Below are positions 45,901 through 56,672 of a stretch of 64,000 nt of DNA, piece by piece. A program made the translations under genes and the position numbers. Source of the stretch: Armillaria gallica (Eukaryota; Basidiomycota; Agaricomycetes; Agaricales; Physalacriaceae); NCBI GenBank assembly GCA_037576215.1, contig JBANDB010000004.1, forward strand, positions 5,952,001 through 6,016,000. Reading direction: 5' to 3'. The notes beneath the pieces are model-generated. The model was not told where the DNA came from. It searched no databases and saw only the letters and a list, made by a program, of their open reading frames with translations. Position 1 is the stretch's first letter. Every line of letters starts with the position of its first letter.

Positions 45901-46879
45901 CATCAACCTCGCCCTTCTCCCGCCCTTCTGCACCCGCACAGGTCATATAGGGAACCGCGAATGATACCTCGGTGCTCACAAGCGCGCGCAACCCCTACTC
46001 CTTCTGCTTCCGACAGCGCCAATGTGAAAAATTTTCATTCCTAGTCAACAATGAATAGCCGGTTAGTTCGGTATTCCAACTCACCTCCGGCGCCTGCGCG
46101 TGTTGCACGATCAGCTGGAATGGTTTCCTTGGTAGTCGGTGTCACCATCAACTGATTTTCACTAGTTATGGCCGGAATCCAGCCCATTTTGGGGTAAGAT
46201 GATGGTGGATCGAGGTGACTCATCTTTGAAAGGAGCTGTTTGCCTCGTATATGGACACTGCCATTGATGGAACTTGGGCTGAACGGCCACATTAATACCT
46301 CAGTTGGTTGGTTGGTTACCTGTTTTCCCGGGGATCGAGGCCGAGTTGTCGAAGGATTATGCCGTCCGTATGACCCTAGATGAGATTCCGCGAGCGGGAA
46401 GATGAGAAGTGGGATAGAGATAGAGTGGGAATTGGCTGGGGGAACGGCTGACAGATGGAGGATAGGTCCGACCATCATGGATTTTGGGAGCGCCCGGATG
46501 GATCAATTCAGTTGGGACCGGGTCTCAGATAGCAGCTGGTATGCGCAAGGTGCCCTCCGCTTAGTCGGTGTGCATGGGGTGATCCTTTTCTTTTTTTCCT
46601 CCTACGCGTCTGCAAAGAACGTAGGAAGCATGATTCTCTGACAACCGGCAAGGTGGAGATCACTATGATCATAGCTTACCCCATCCGGCCGACCGAATCC
46701 AGGCACGTACGGATGGCCCTTTGTGAAAAAACGGCCGTTATGGTGAACTGCCTCCCGTGATTGATTTCGTGCAGAAGGCTCAATATCAATAAGATGAAAG
46801 GCGCCGTATTCGTTTCTAAATCTTGAGCAGCCCTCTTCCTCTTTCCCCTAATACCCTTTCCCTTGTCTTGCTTCCCTTG
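42940..46879. other. Gene-poor stretch with several short unassigned frames
   Basis: About 3.9 kb with no gene I can support. Coherent-looking minus-strand pieces are: 43330-43013 (105 codons, MNAVYTMQEIGIGSFIVDA...); 44239-44039 (GPREVPAEVVLEKTNLYPDR...); 45309-44813 (two overlapping frames, one with LNFGGLLAGLARPDKSILM, the other with KWFPTATASACFLDVRGFG); and 46478-46041 (145 codons). A plus-strand frame of 139 codons lies at 44287-44706. None joins into a complete model and none resembles a known family. Confidence 0.35.
43761..43781. repeat. (ATC)7 microsatellite
   Basis: Seven perfect ATC triplets in a non-coding stretch. Confidence 0.95.
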
Positions 46880-49077
46880 ATGGCTGTGGCTCCCCCTCCC
46901 ACTACTACGATTACGACGTCGTCGGTGATACCGTATGAAGGGGACGACCCCTTAACACTCGCGTTGGCGCCGCCGCCGGATGAGACGGCAGAACAGAAGG
47001 AGCAGAGAGAGGCGGCAGAGGCAGAGGCGCAGCGACGGAGGTGAGTGGAGTTCTATGTTTCAGAGGACAGTGCCGAGAATCTGGGCTGCAGCGATGAAAT
47101 CGACGAGCAGATTCAAAAAGAACGGGAGCTCGAGAGGCGGAAGAAGAGGCCGGTGAAGCTGTTGCTGTTAGGTTCGTCTCTTATCCTCTGTAGCACTTAT
47201 CATTTCCTCATTTATTGCGTAAGGGCAAAGCGAGAGCGGCAAGACAGCCACACTCAAAAGTATTTGGCTCTTTCCTTCCCTCACCACCAAGTCCCGGCCC
47301 TTACCTCTTTCCCACAGATTTTCAATTGACGTACGCCCGCCGAGAATGGACCGAAGAGCGCCTGCTCTGGAAATCCGTCATTTTCTTTAACCTCGTCCGG
47401 AATGTAAACGATATCCTCGAGATCCTTGCCCAGGAAATGTCGCGGTCTGCTACTACTCTCGCTGACAGCAACAGTGACGACTCTTCGGCCGACGAATCCC
47501 CCATTGTCCCGCTCAAGTTCAAGGAGACCCACCGCCTGCTTAAACTCCGCCTCGGGCCCCTGCGTCGAATCCAGACAGACCTCGAGCGGAGACTGGGGAA
47601 CGCTGCTATTGAGCTCAAGACAACCGATGTGATGACTGCTGCGCCCTTTGGTAAACCCGCTGTCAATGAATTTTCCATAAACGCGACAAACGGCTGGAAG
47701 ACGGCGTTTGACAAGCTCAAGTCGATGCGCCGTCCGGAGATGGGCGCGCTACAGCAGATGAAGGATGAGGAGGACGAGATTGCAGATGTCGTCGCCGGGT
47801 GCAGAGAAGACATGAAGGCGATCTGGGAGGACCCGGTGATCCGAGAGATGCTTGCAAGGAGGCGAGATAGGATTGAGGATTCTCCGGGATTGTGTGTTTG
47901 TTTCAGTCCATCCCACTTGAGCCTCACAGTAAACGTTCTTTAGCTTTCTAAACGATGCCGAGCGTATCGCCGTCCGGAATTACCAACCTACCGACGACGA
48001 TATCATCCGCGCGAGATTGCGGACATTGGGCGTGCAGGAGTATAGATTCATCTTTGATCATGGTAAGTCTCTTCGGTTTGGTAAGATGGACAGATCTGTT
48101 GGTAACGTTAATCTTTTCCCAGGTCGAACCGTTGGGCAAGAGTGGCGCTTATATGACGTGGGTGGAACTCGAAGCAGCGTAAGTGCTTCTCTTCTTCATA
48201 CACTGTCGCAGGCTAACTTTGGTATGCTATCAGCGGGCCGCGTGGTATCCGTACTTTGACGATGGTGAGATAAACCATCCCTTTCCTACGCTACAAACAG
48301 ATCCTGATGTTCTCATTACAGTGGATGCAATCATCTTCCTTGCGTGAGCCCTCATCTCATCATGAACCTCGACCATATGCTGATTGTCGTTTCATTCCCG
48401 TGCCGATCAAGTCCAAGTAAGTGCACTGCCTTTTTGTGGATCAAGCGGCTTGACAGGTTGTTCCAGTATCTTGCTTCGACGAGAAGCTAGCAGAAGGTCA
48501 GTGTCCCCTATTCTATTCGCATTCGCGTGCGGCGCTGAATCGCTCCTCCCAGATCGTCGGGTAAATCGGCTTGAAGATAGTTACATGCTCTGGAAATCTG
48601 TCTGCGCGTGTAAACTCCTTTCGCGGACCCAAGTATGCGTCATCTCCATCATTCACCCCAAACTCTGATCATCTCCGTAGATAATCCTTTTCCTCAACAA
48701 ATGTGACCTGCTGCAAGCTAAATTAGCCCGGGGTGTCAAGATCAGAGATTTCGTCCCGAGTTATGGGGATCGCGCCAACAATCTGGCAATGGCGACGAAA
48801 TGTCAGTCGTTTGTCATCATGTTTCTTTGATGGGCCAGTGACTGACATCAGTGTAAAAAAGACTTCCAACAGCACTTCCGGGAGATCTCGAGGCAGAATT
48901 CGCCTGTACAGAGACCGTTCTATGTGCATATGACTTCTGTGATTGATACACGGTCGACGGCGGCTACTCTGGGTGCAGGTGCGTCCTTCTTTGTTTCAGC
49001 GACAAGGTTCTCATCTTGTTCTACTAGTTGAGGAATCCATTCTGCGGGATCATCTCCGTCGCGCTGACCTTATGTGA
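46880..49077 (+). CDS. Heterotrimeric G-protein alpha subunit, atypical (493 aa)
   Basis: Membrane-signalling GTPase of the G-alpha family. Fourteen exons sum to 1482 nt with every phase consistent. The start is MAVAPPPTTTITTSSVIPYE; there is no MGxxxS myristoylation site. Motifs in order: P-loop KLLLLGQSESGKTATLKNFQ, split by an intron; a long helical domain with an acidic Ser-rich insert (SNSDDSSADESP); FFLNDAERIAVRNYQPTDDD; switch I RARLRTLGVQEYRF, keeping the Arg; switch II WRLYDVGGTRSSRAAW, where Thr replaces the catalytic Gln; VDAIIFLAPISCFDEKLAED; IILFLNKCDLL (NKxD); and TSVIDT in place of TCAT. The end is ILRDHLRRADLM. The APIS segment requires a 5-nt exon at 48412-48416. Length exceeds the usual about 355 residues. 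It fits the expanded basidiomycete-specific G-alpha class. Confidence 0.9.
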
Positions 49078-49476
49078 TGTCCTCTTTTTCTTCTTCGAGA
49101 CTTTCTTTCCGTTGCGATTCACCCCTCCCTCACCCCTTTCTATGTATTATATCCGGTTCGCGATAAGTTATCCTACTGAGCCTTTTATAAGTTCGATGGT
49201 TCCATTCTACATATCCCCTCCATTTACTAGATCTATGTAGTTTTTATCGATATCTAGGCAGTCCACTATCTAATGAGTGAATAAAAAACACGATGTTTAT
49301 CTAGTTCAGTGCAACACTTCCCGTGGCGCGTACCCGGAAATCGGGGGTTAATATGTAGTGGTAACGGGGTTGTAAGGATGCGCTCGTCGCGTTTCAGTAT
49401 GAATATTATATCCGAATCACTCTTGATTATCTCAAGTACATCCAACATCTAATCCAATAAAATACATAAAAAAAGG
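49078..49476. terminator. Convergent 3' intergenic region, G-alpha / NHE
   Basis: 399 bp between the stop codons of the G-alpha gene (plus) and the Na+/H+ exchanger gene (minus). It presumably carries both polyadenylation regions; AATAAAA on the minus-strand side near 49458 (read on plus as AATAAAATACATAAAAAAA) is AT-rich. No coding signal. Confidence 0.4.
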
Positions 49477-51668
49477 CTACGGCGGTGAACGACCCTGCGC
49501 TTGGTCCCCACTTGAGCTTCTAAGCATCGGACTCCCCAAACCCCGTTCGATCCGACTATCACTCTGCGCGGGCACCGGTGAGGCGGACCCCAGCTCCACC
49601 TCCTGCCCGTCCCCCTCGTCCTCGCTATCCGCAGGCGAGCTCACCAGCCCCCCAGCGACGCTCCGCCGCGCCCTCCGCGCATGGAACGTCCGGCTCGCCG
49701 TCGCGTTCGAGAACAGCGGGAGCAGGTACCGCTCGTCGAGCGCTTGGAACCACTTGCCGTCTTCGCCTTGCTGGGGTGCTGCCGCCGGCTGCTGCTGCTG
49801 CTGAGACGTCGACGCCATTGGGAGCACCTCGCCCCCGTCCGACTCCAGGGACTCGCTCGAGGCAGTCGAGAACACGGCCCCGTTGCCGTTTAGTGGCGGC
49901 GCCTGGGCTTGGTGGTTGTAGCTGCGCGCATTATAGTGTATGCCGATCCTGCGCGGGGACGTGGGCGCCAGATAGGGCGGCTCGTCGTCCATGTACCGCG
50001 CCCAGTGCCCGCCATTCCCGGTTCCGGACATCCGACGGCTGAACCACGGCGTCCGTGTCGTCTCCTCCTCCTCGTCGCTGCTCGCCGCTTCGTCTTCCAC
50101 GCCCGTGCGGATGCCTAGTATCTCAAGCATCCGAGCGGTGGTCCCGCCGAACATGACCACCGTTAAGACGACCACCACAAGGACGGTCGTGCGTAAGATC
50201 TCCCGGTTTTCGCCTTTGAACCCAGCTGCGAGAGCTACCCCGACTGCCCCACGCAAGCCTGCCCAGAAGAGCATCATCTGATATGAATGCGGGAGCTCTT
50301 CAGTCCTCTGGCCGCGTGCATGTTTGTGGAAAAAGTTGATAGCTTCGGAGAGTGGGAAGACTGCAGCATAACGCGTGAAAATAACAGCGACTGTGCTGAT
50401 GGTGATGAAGAGCGGCTTAACGTAGTTGGTCACACGCTCGGACGTCGGGGCATTTGTGAAGAGGGACATGCCGAGGTAGACGAAGATGAAGTTCTCCGAA
50501 AGTTGGGCAAGGGTTGAAAAGATGTATTTTGAGGAGCGTTGCGTGCGTCTTGACATGGTGTGATAGGCGTAGTGCTTGAGAGTGATGCCACAGAAGAGGA
50601 GGGACACAATCCCGGACATGGAGAGCCCATTAGAGAAGAAGTAGCAGGTGTATGCTGAGAGGGCGACTAGACACGATTCGATGCCCGGGTAGAGATTCAG
50701 TGAGGAATGTTTAAGCATTAGCGACATCCCAAGCCCAAAGGCTACTCCCAAAGCCATGGAAACACTGAATGAGAGCAAGAATATGCCGATTCCATGGAAG
50801 ATTGACGAGATGTAAATTTCGGTTCCATGGAACTGCGACAGCGTCCTGTGATGAAATGAGCCGCTGCTCGGACGACGTGCAGAACCACTTACTCGTACAT
50901 GACGATACTGACCGCATCGTTCAACAAACTCTCACCAAAGATGACAGTATAAAGTTTCGGGTCAACCTTGTACTGATTAAAGATGGCCAAGATGGTGACC
51001 GGGTCAGTTGCGGAGAGCGTGGAACCAAATATCAGGCATTCGAGAAGGGAGATTTCCAGTGATTCAAGTCCGAGAAAAGAATAAATGTAGACAAGGACAC
51101 TGTTCTGTAAGTGATCAATTCCGTTGTCACGAGCAGAGATAGCGATGAATCATACCCCACGCCGACAGCAGAGATGAACGTTCCGAGAAAAGCAAACGTG
51201 AGTATCGATCCAAAATTACGGAAGAAATTCTCCTATAGAAAACGGTTGGTGAGATTCTTCCAGGTACGATAGAGGACGTACCTGTTTGAGTTCATAGCCA
51301 GAATTCAGAATGATAGGAGGAAGCAGCAGATTGAAGAATATTGTATGTTTGAAAGTCTGATGATAGTCAAGTTCCATTCGCTCGTAAAAGAAGCAGACAC
51401 GTACTAGCATTTCGCGAATCATCGTTCCCGGTGCCAGTCTAACAATCAATCCCACTGTCATCCCGGCAACTATTGACACCAGTGTCTCGTGAACCGCCCG
51501 TATTCGCTTAATTTGCAGATAATATGACGTCCAGAGCGACAATACGAGAAGCATGCAGACGAGAAAGAGAGACCATGACGAGTAGAATTCCTCGTCTTCC
51601 ACGACTGGGGCTGCTGTGGTCGACGGGACTGCAGCTAATACCGTTGACGACCCGAGCTTGAGAGGCAT
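49477..51668 (-). CDS. Na+/H+ exchanger (CPA1/NHE family, NHX1-like)
   Basis: Electroneutral Na+(K+)/H+ antiporter, probably of endosomal/vacuolar membranes as for fungal Nhx1. The start [20 protein letters not shown] precedes [20 protein letters not shown] (TM1), [36 protein letters not shown] (amiloride-site region FFxxLLPPII), [40 protein letters not shown] (TDPVT), [20 protein letters not shown] with the essential [39 protein letters not shown] and [18 protein letters not shown] (GLRGAVG). The cytosolic tail of about 230 residues is acidic/Ser-rich with a Q5 run ([13 protein letters not shown]). Four or five introns in the 5' half. About 650 residues, normal for the family. Confidence 0.93.
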
Positions 51669-52706
51669 ATCGACGACGACAAGAAATGGCGCCTGTGGAC
51701 GCAGGGCTCGGCGATGTGGTGGTGGTGTCTCTACAACCTGTGCTGCTTACGTAACGCTTACGGGGCCAGAAAGTTGAGGCTGTTTATACGCGCGCCGGAC
51801 ATAATCACCTTCCGACATTCACCGCCAAATTCGCTACCGCGACAGAGGCGACAGCGGGAGCTGCATGGATGTATGAAGAAAGGAGCAATGTTCTACCGCG
51901 ACACGGCAACGTGGAAATGAAAGATAACGGAAGAGGCGATAAGAATGGGTTCGTATATCTTCTCTAACAGGACATATTTGGGGTTGAACGTGACTGCTAG
52001 TGGCAAATTCGCTAACAACCGGCTATGACCTGTTCTTCGATTTGTACACATCATCGCAACCAGAGGTATTTGATCCGGACTGACTTTTCAGGGTGGAAAT
52101 TTCCAGCGATATTAGTAGTAGCCCTCTCAAAAAATCGAATATCCAGCTCAGCGGTGGGCCATCACGGGGCGTGGCGTGGCAAATAACTACCTTATTTATT
52201 ATTCAGAAAGAATGGCGATATACGACTCGGATGCTCCGAATGATGCATTTGGGAAAGATGTCAGTTCATATTACGGATACTTGTTGAGAATACGAGTAGA
52301 TTAAGTAGTACGCGAGCTAGTACTGACAAAAGAAATAAAATATAAGTCATACTGAAAGAGTTATCAAGTCAAGTCCGAGTTACCGGCGAGAACTCCCCAA
52401 ATGTAATCAACAAGCGCTAGGCGCAACCGAACACGGTCACTTAGTTGGTCCACAAAGTAAAGTGGAGGTCCAAAGAGATATAGGTTCCATGAGTTCTTGT
52501 ACCGTATTACATTGACTATATACTGAGTAATCCGATCTACTAGTAGATGAGAGAAGGAAGTTTTCGCCATAAGGAAAGGTAAAGAAAGGTAAAGAAAGAA
52601 TGAGAATGTTCTACAGCGTTCGTACTGCTATTTGAAAGGGAAATACTCTAGAAGGTAAGTATGTGATTCGTACTCGTAGTAGTAATTATCTAGGAAGGCC
52701 ACCCAT
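51669..52706. other. Gene-free stretch
   Basis: About 1 kb between the NHE start and the DUF6535 stop. A 68-codon minus-strand frame (52570-52364: VDRITQYIVNVIRYKNSWN...) has protein-like composition but no start/stop context or family. Confidence 0.4.
52574..52598. repeat. 10-bp tandem repeat (GAAAGGTAAA)2.5
   Basis: Two full and one partial copy of GAAAGGTAAA, about 110 bp beyond the stop codon of the DUF6535 gene. Confidence 0.85.
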
Positions 52707-55682
52707 TCACGCTTGACTAATACGGCTACGATTCATCATAATTTCCTCCGTTGTCAACACCTTATTCCTATGCTTCCACGGCCGCAACCTATGCCAAAGC
52801 CTTGTCAATGACCGTTCATTCATCGGGTGTTCATCTCCAGTCAGAGCTTGTTGTGGTGGCTGGAGATCAGGCGTATCCAGTCCAAAGCTTCCCGTACATT
52901 GTCCTTCAACGAATTCCCTAAACTCTGAAATGATATGAAGGATCCATCCAGGGGATACCGACAATTGCAATCCAAAGTGCTCAGAAATAGTGTCAAGCTT
53001 CCGCCAGCACCTAGACCATTCTGTACCCTTTGGACTAGCTTCTGCGAGATGACGGAGAAAGGAGGGATTCTTCCCACAAATGTGCACCGCACAAATGGTG
53101 AAGAGATTCTCGGGTTCGAAAATGTACTGTTGAAAGGTCCTGTGGTCCCGCACGGTATTAGGTGTCATCCGGATGATAAAGTTATCTAGGACCTCTGGCA
53201 GGTGCCTATGGGATAGAAGATCACGACCGCGGAGGTTGCCTATCTTGTCAAGATGACGCCCGGAAACAAATCGAGAGAAAACCTGATTCATGGTGGGAGC
53301 AAACCGCAAGAAATAAAGAATGAGTTCATCTGATTCGAGTCGGTTAAGCCAAATGTAATGAGACGGGTGGTTATCTTCCTCCTGAAGTGTCCACGTCTTA
53401 TCCTGGAAAGCAATTCGGACAAAGGTGGAAGCCATGGCCGATGTACACCAGTTGGCGGGAAGAGGGTTCTCTGATGTCGAAATAAGCACCCGCAGAAATG
53501 TCACCAATGTGATACGCTGGTCGAAACTTCGCATTGAAGCACTGCCAAACGTGTTCGATGAAACTAGATTGAACAGTAGCTTCAACACAGTTTGACGATT
53601 TGCATCTAGTCCGAAAGAAGGGATCTTGTCGTCAAACAAATGAAACCCATGGACATCCATGTAAGTTCTAATGTTCAACACAACCGTGCCGAAAAGGCTG
53701 TGAATAGAAGGATCAATGACGGCCACCCTTTGGATAGAAGGCGAGGCGGCCATTGCCAACAGTGCACATAGGCGTGGTTCTTGAGATGCAGGAAATTTAT
53801 CGGTGGGATCATGGAAGAAATTGCCCTCGGCATTTCTGTCACACAGAAAGAAGTCGGCAACAAATGGATATAGATAATCGACAATGGCTCTGCCAAGACT
53901 ACAATCGCCTCCGTCAAAAGTCGAGCAGATCTTCAGTCCGTCACTTCCGTTGAAAAGAGAAGGGGCCTTGTAGTCGGCGCGCCAGTAGGATGAAGGAATC
54001 GCATGGAATAAAAGCTGAATCAGTCTATCGTCACGATCCACTAAACTGGATATGTCAAGAGGTAGGGCCTTCTGGAGAAGACGGTTCCATAAAATGGGCT
54101 GCAGAACAAGCCTCTTGTCTATTGATTCCATGAACTGAGCTTCGACTAGACTGCGAATCTCTGGATCTTCACCAAAAGGATAATCAGAACTGATAGCCAA
54201 AAGCATTGCATAGGTTTCGGAGGACAATCGCTCCTTCTCCTGTTCCCTTATGTTCATGGTCCGAATGTGAGGTATGGGGCCGAGGCGAAGGCTTGCACGA
54301 GCGAGGCGATCAAATGTACCTTCTTCAAGAGGAGAGACTACGCTGTCCGTGAGGGTACTATTGCACAACTCCGAAATCCCTTCGGCATGTTGTTTTAGAG
54401 ACTCCACAGATGCCAGCGGTAAGGCTCCGATTGACTGTACAACGATGGACTGCACGCTGGGATTGGAGGACATGTTAAATAGCCAAGACAATGCTTGGAC
54501 GGCTAAGTCATCGGCATTGGACTTCACAGCGGACTGCTCAGCATCTTGGAGTGTGCGAATGGGAGGCTCCAACTTGGTTGAGGAAGATGAGATGACCGAG
54601 GGGAAGAAGTCGCGAGCAGAGTGGACAGTGTATGCATAGAGAAGAAAGGTATAGTGCGACAGTGGTGTCTTGTATGGGCATGAAAGAAAAAAAATCGGCA
54701 GGATGTTGCTGACAAAGTACGCAACGAAGGACATAGATGTGAAGGCTCCGACGACATATGCGATCGTCATTTGTAGTGGAGCGAGGAAAAGAACCAAACC
54801 CACTAGAAATAGACCAAGCGACACGCTCAGGAGAACGGGTAACAATCCGATGATGAAACCCACACCCCACTGCTGCAGCCCCATGTACCGAAAGTGACGT
54901 ACACGACATCTGTCCCGAGGGGTGCCTGATGGAACGGTAATATATTGGTAGATCCACTGTTTTGTCAGGACCGCAAAGATGGCCGTAACAAGACTTAACG
55001 TAAGACTGGTGAACCACAGTCCATTGACCCACGAATCAGATGTCGTGTGATGGAGAGTGAGATCTGAGCGAGGGATGTCATTGACGGGAGAACCATTGGC
55101 CAGCGCGCGCTGGAGGTTGATGAGCTCGAGCAGAAGTGTCGCTGTGGTCTGATCGTAGTCGACCTGAAGGCTCTGGGACGTTCGAGCGACAAAAGTAGTG
55201 ACTACGGCTGAGAAAAGACCAGCCTATACAACGATAAGAAAAGAAAAGATTTTTGTTGAACATCACACTCACGAAAACTAACAAGACATTTATTCCGTCC
55301 TTCCATCCTTCCAACATCTCAATGTCGAATGTACCGCTTTCTTCACGGTAGGTCCTCCACACCCTAGCAGATGGACCCAGTTCCTCGTTCCGCTTATCCT
55401 CCGGAAATCTCTGCTCATAGTCAAATAGGTCATTCCCTTGGATCGTAATGAGAAACGAGGCAAGTATGAACGATAAAACAGTGTACCTCTGACTTGAGGT
55501 CCATGTTGCGGGATGCCGAAAAGGCTACGAGCTGCATTTTGAGCTGTCGCCGCCGCCTGCTGAATTTTAGGCTGGGAATGACTCGCAGAATCATCCGACG
55601 TCCCTGTGTCACCTTGGGTATCATGGGGTGGAATTTGAAGGCTTTTGTCGTCGCTTCCTTGTACTGTATCGATGGGAGGCAT
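52707..55682 (-). CDS. DUF6535 domain membrane protein
   Basis: Large protein of an expanded agaricomycete family with an N-terminal DUF6535 membrane domain and a long helical C-terminal region; function unknown. Exon 1 reads MPPIDTVQGSDDKSLQIPPH ... QNAARSLFGIPQHGPQV. Exon 2 has FDYEQRFPEDKRNEELGPSA, RVWRTYREESGTFDIEMLEG and WKDGINVLLVF, the typical cytosolic entry into TM1. Exon 3, the largest, has LFSAVVTTFVARTSQSL, NGLWFTSLTLSLVTAIFAVL with KQWIYQYI (the W-x-S-L...KQW hallmark), and GFIIGLLPVLLSVSLGLFLV. It then gives about 600 residues of soluble helical sequence ending TTEEIMMNRSRISQA. Two introns (about 55436-55486, 55223-55273). About 960 residues. The frame is intact, unlike its relative at 62738. 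Confidence 0.87.
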
Positions 55683-56672
55683 GGCTGTTGAGTGAGGGGA
55701 GGGAAAGAAGAGCTGGCTAGTAGGCGCTGAGAAGCTCAGGCTTTTATCGTGATGTACATACTACGACACGGCCTCGGATCAGATTGGAGATAAGAAGCTG
55801 TAAAAGTGCATAAGCATCTATTGAGGCTGTGGACATTGTGTTGGCAAGGCGGTGGCGGAAAACTGGAAAACTGGAAAACTGGATTTATTGGCCACATCTG
55901 AGTGAGTGTAGTGTGCATGCCACGCGAGATCTGATCATAACCTTTTTGAGTGAAATGGGGCAGGGCAGGCGGACGTCACTGCATATCATACCGGAGTTTC
56001 GATTTTTTGACCCAGATTTTCACTTTTTAGATGGAAAGTATATATGTTTAAGGCCAAATTTCCGACGACATTATGACTACCTACCTATTTGACTCCCTAC
56101 GTCGTACTTCCTTCTCCTTCCACTCCAGCTTGTGTCCTTTAGGTCCCTTCAATTGAGACATGATAATAGATAGAATTCGACGGACTTGACAATAGATTTT
56201 TTTTGCACCGCTTGCCATATCAGGCTATTATGTGATACATGCACAGCCACCCGACGGCCAAATCTGTACCCGATTTTTGACCGGACAAAAAAAAGCCACG
56301 TAGGTACATGCATAAGGTCAGGATATGTTCAAATTCATAATATGAAGCCAAGGTGTACTGAGTTGCAGGAGCCTTAGACAAAATACTAATTGCCATCAAA
56401 GCTTGTCACGAAGTGACGTCCTACACCATAGTGCCTGCCAAACTCACAAAGACCTGTCTGGTCACAAACGACAAGGCCAGAGATAACTTGAAAGATACAG
56501 AATGAACCCCCATACCCTCAAGGTCATATTAATAATATTGTCAAGCATTTCTCCGTTCGACGCACCTTTGGTACAGGAACCTGTGCCAGTATGCATAGAA
56601 TTACCGCTTTTCCAAAATTTGATACAAATTCCTAGGCCGCATATAAATATAACACGAAAATCCCAAAACCCT
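55683..56672. other. Gene-free stretch
   Basis: About 1 kb between the DUF6535 start and the 3' end of the next minus-strand gene. It contains the DUF6535 promoter and an 8-bp tandem repeat; no supported ORF. Confidence 0.45.
55857..55883. repeat. 8-bp tandem repeat (GGAAAACT)3
   Basis: Three perfect copies of GGAAAACT plus GGA, about 175 bp upstream of the DUF6535 ATG, so in its probable promoter. Confidence 0.95.

Noticed and set aside
47322..47927. 201-codon minus-strand ORF
   Set aside because: Antisense shadow of the large G-alpha exon, whose plus-strand reading is confirmed by motifs.
49578..50042. 154-codon plus-strand ORF
   Set aside because: Arg/Pro/Ala-rich shadow of the GC-rich coding exon of the Na+/H+ exchanger on the other strand.
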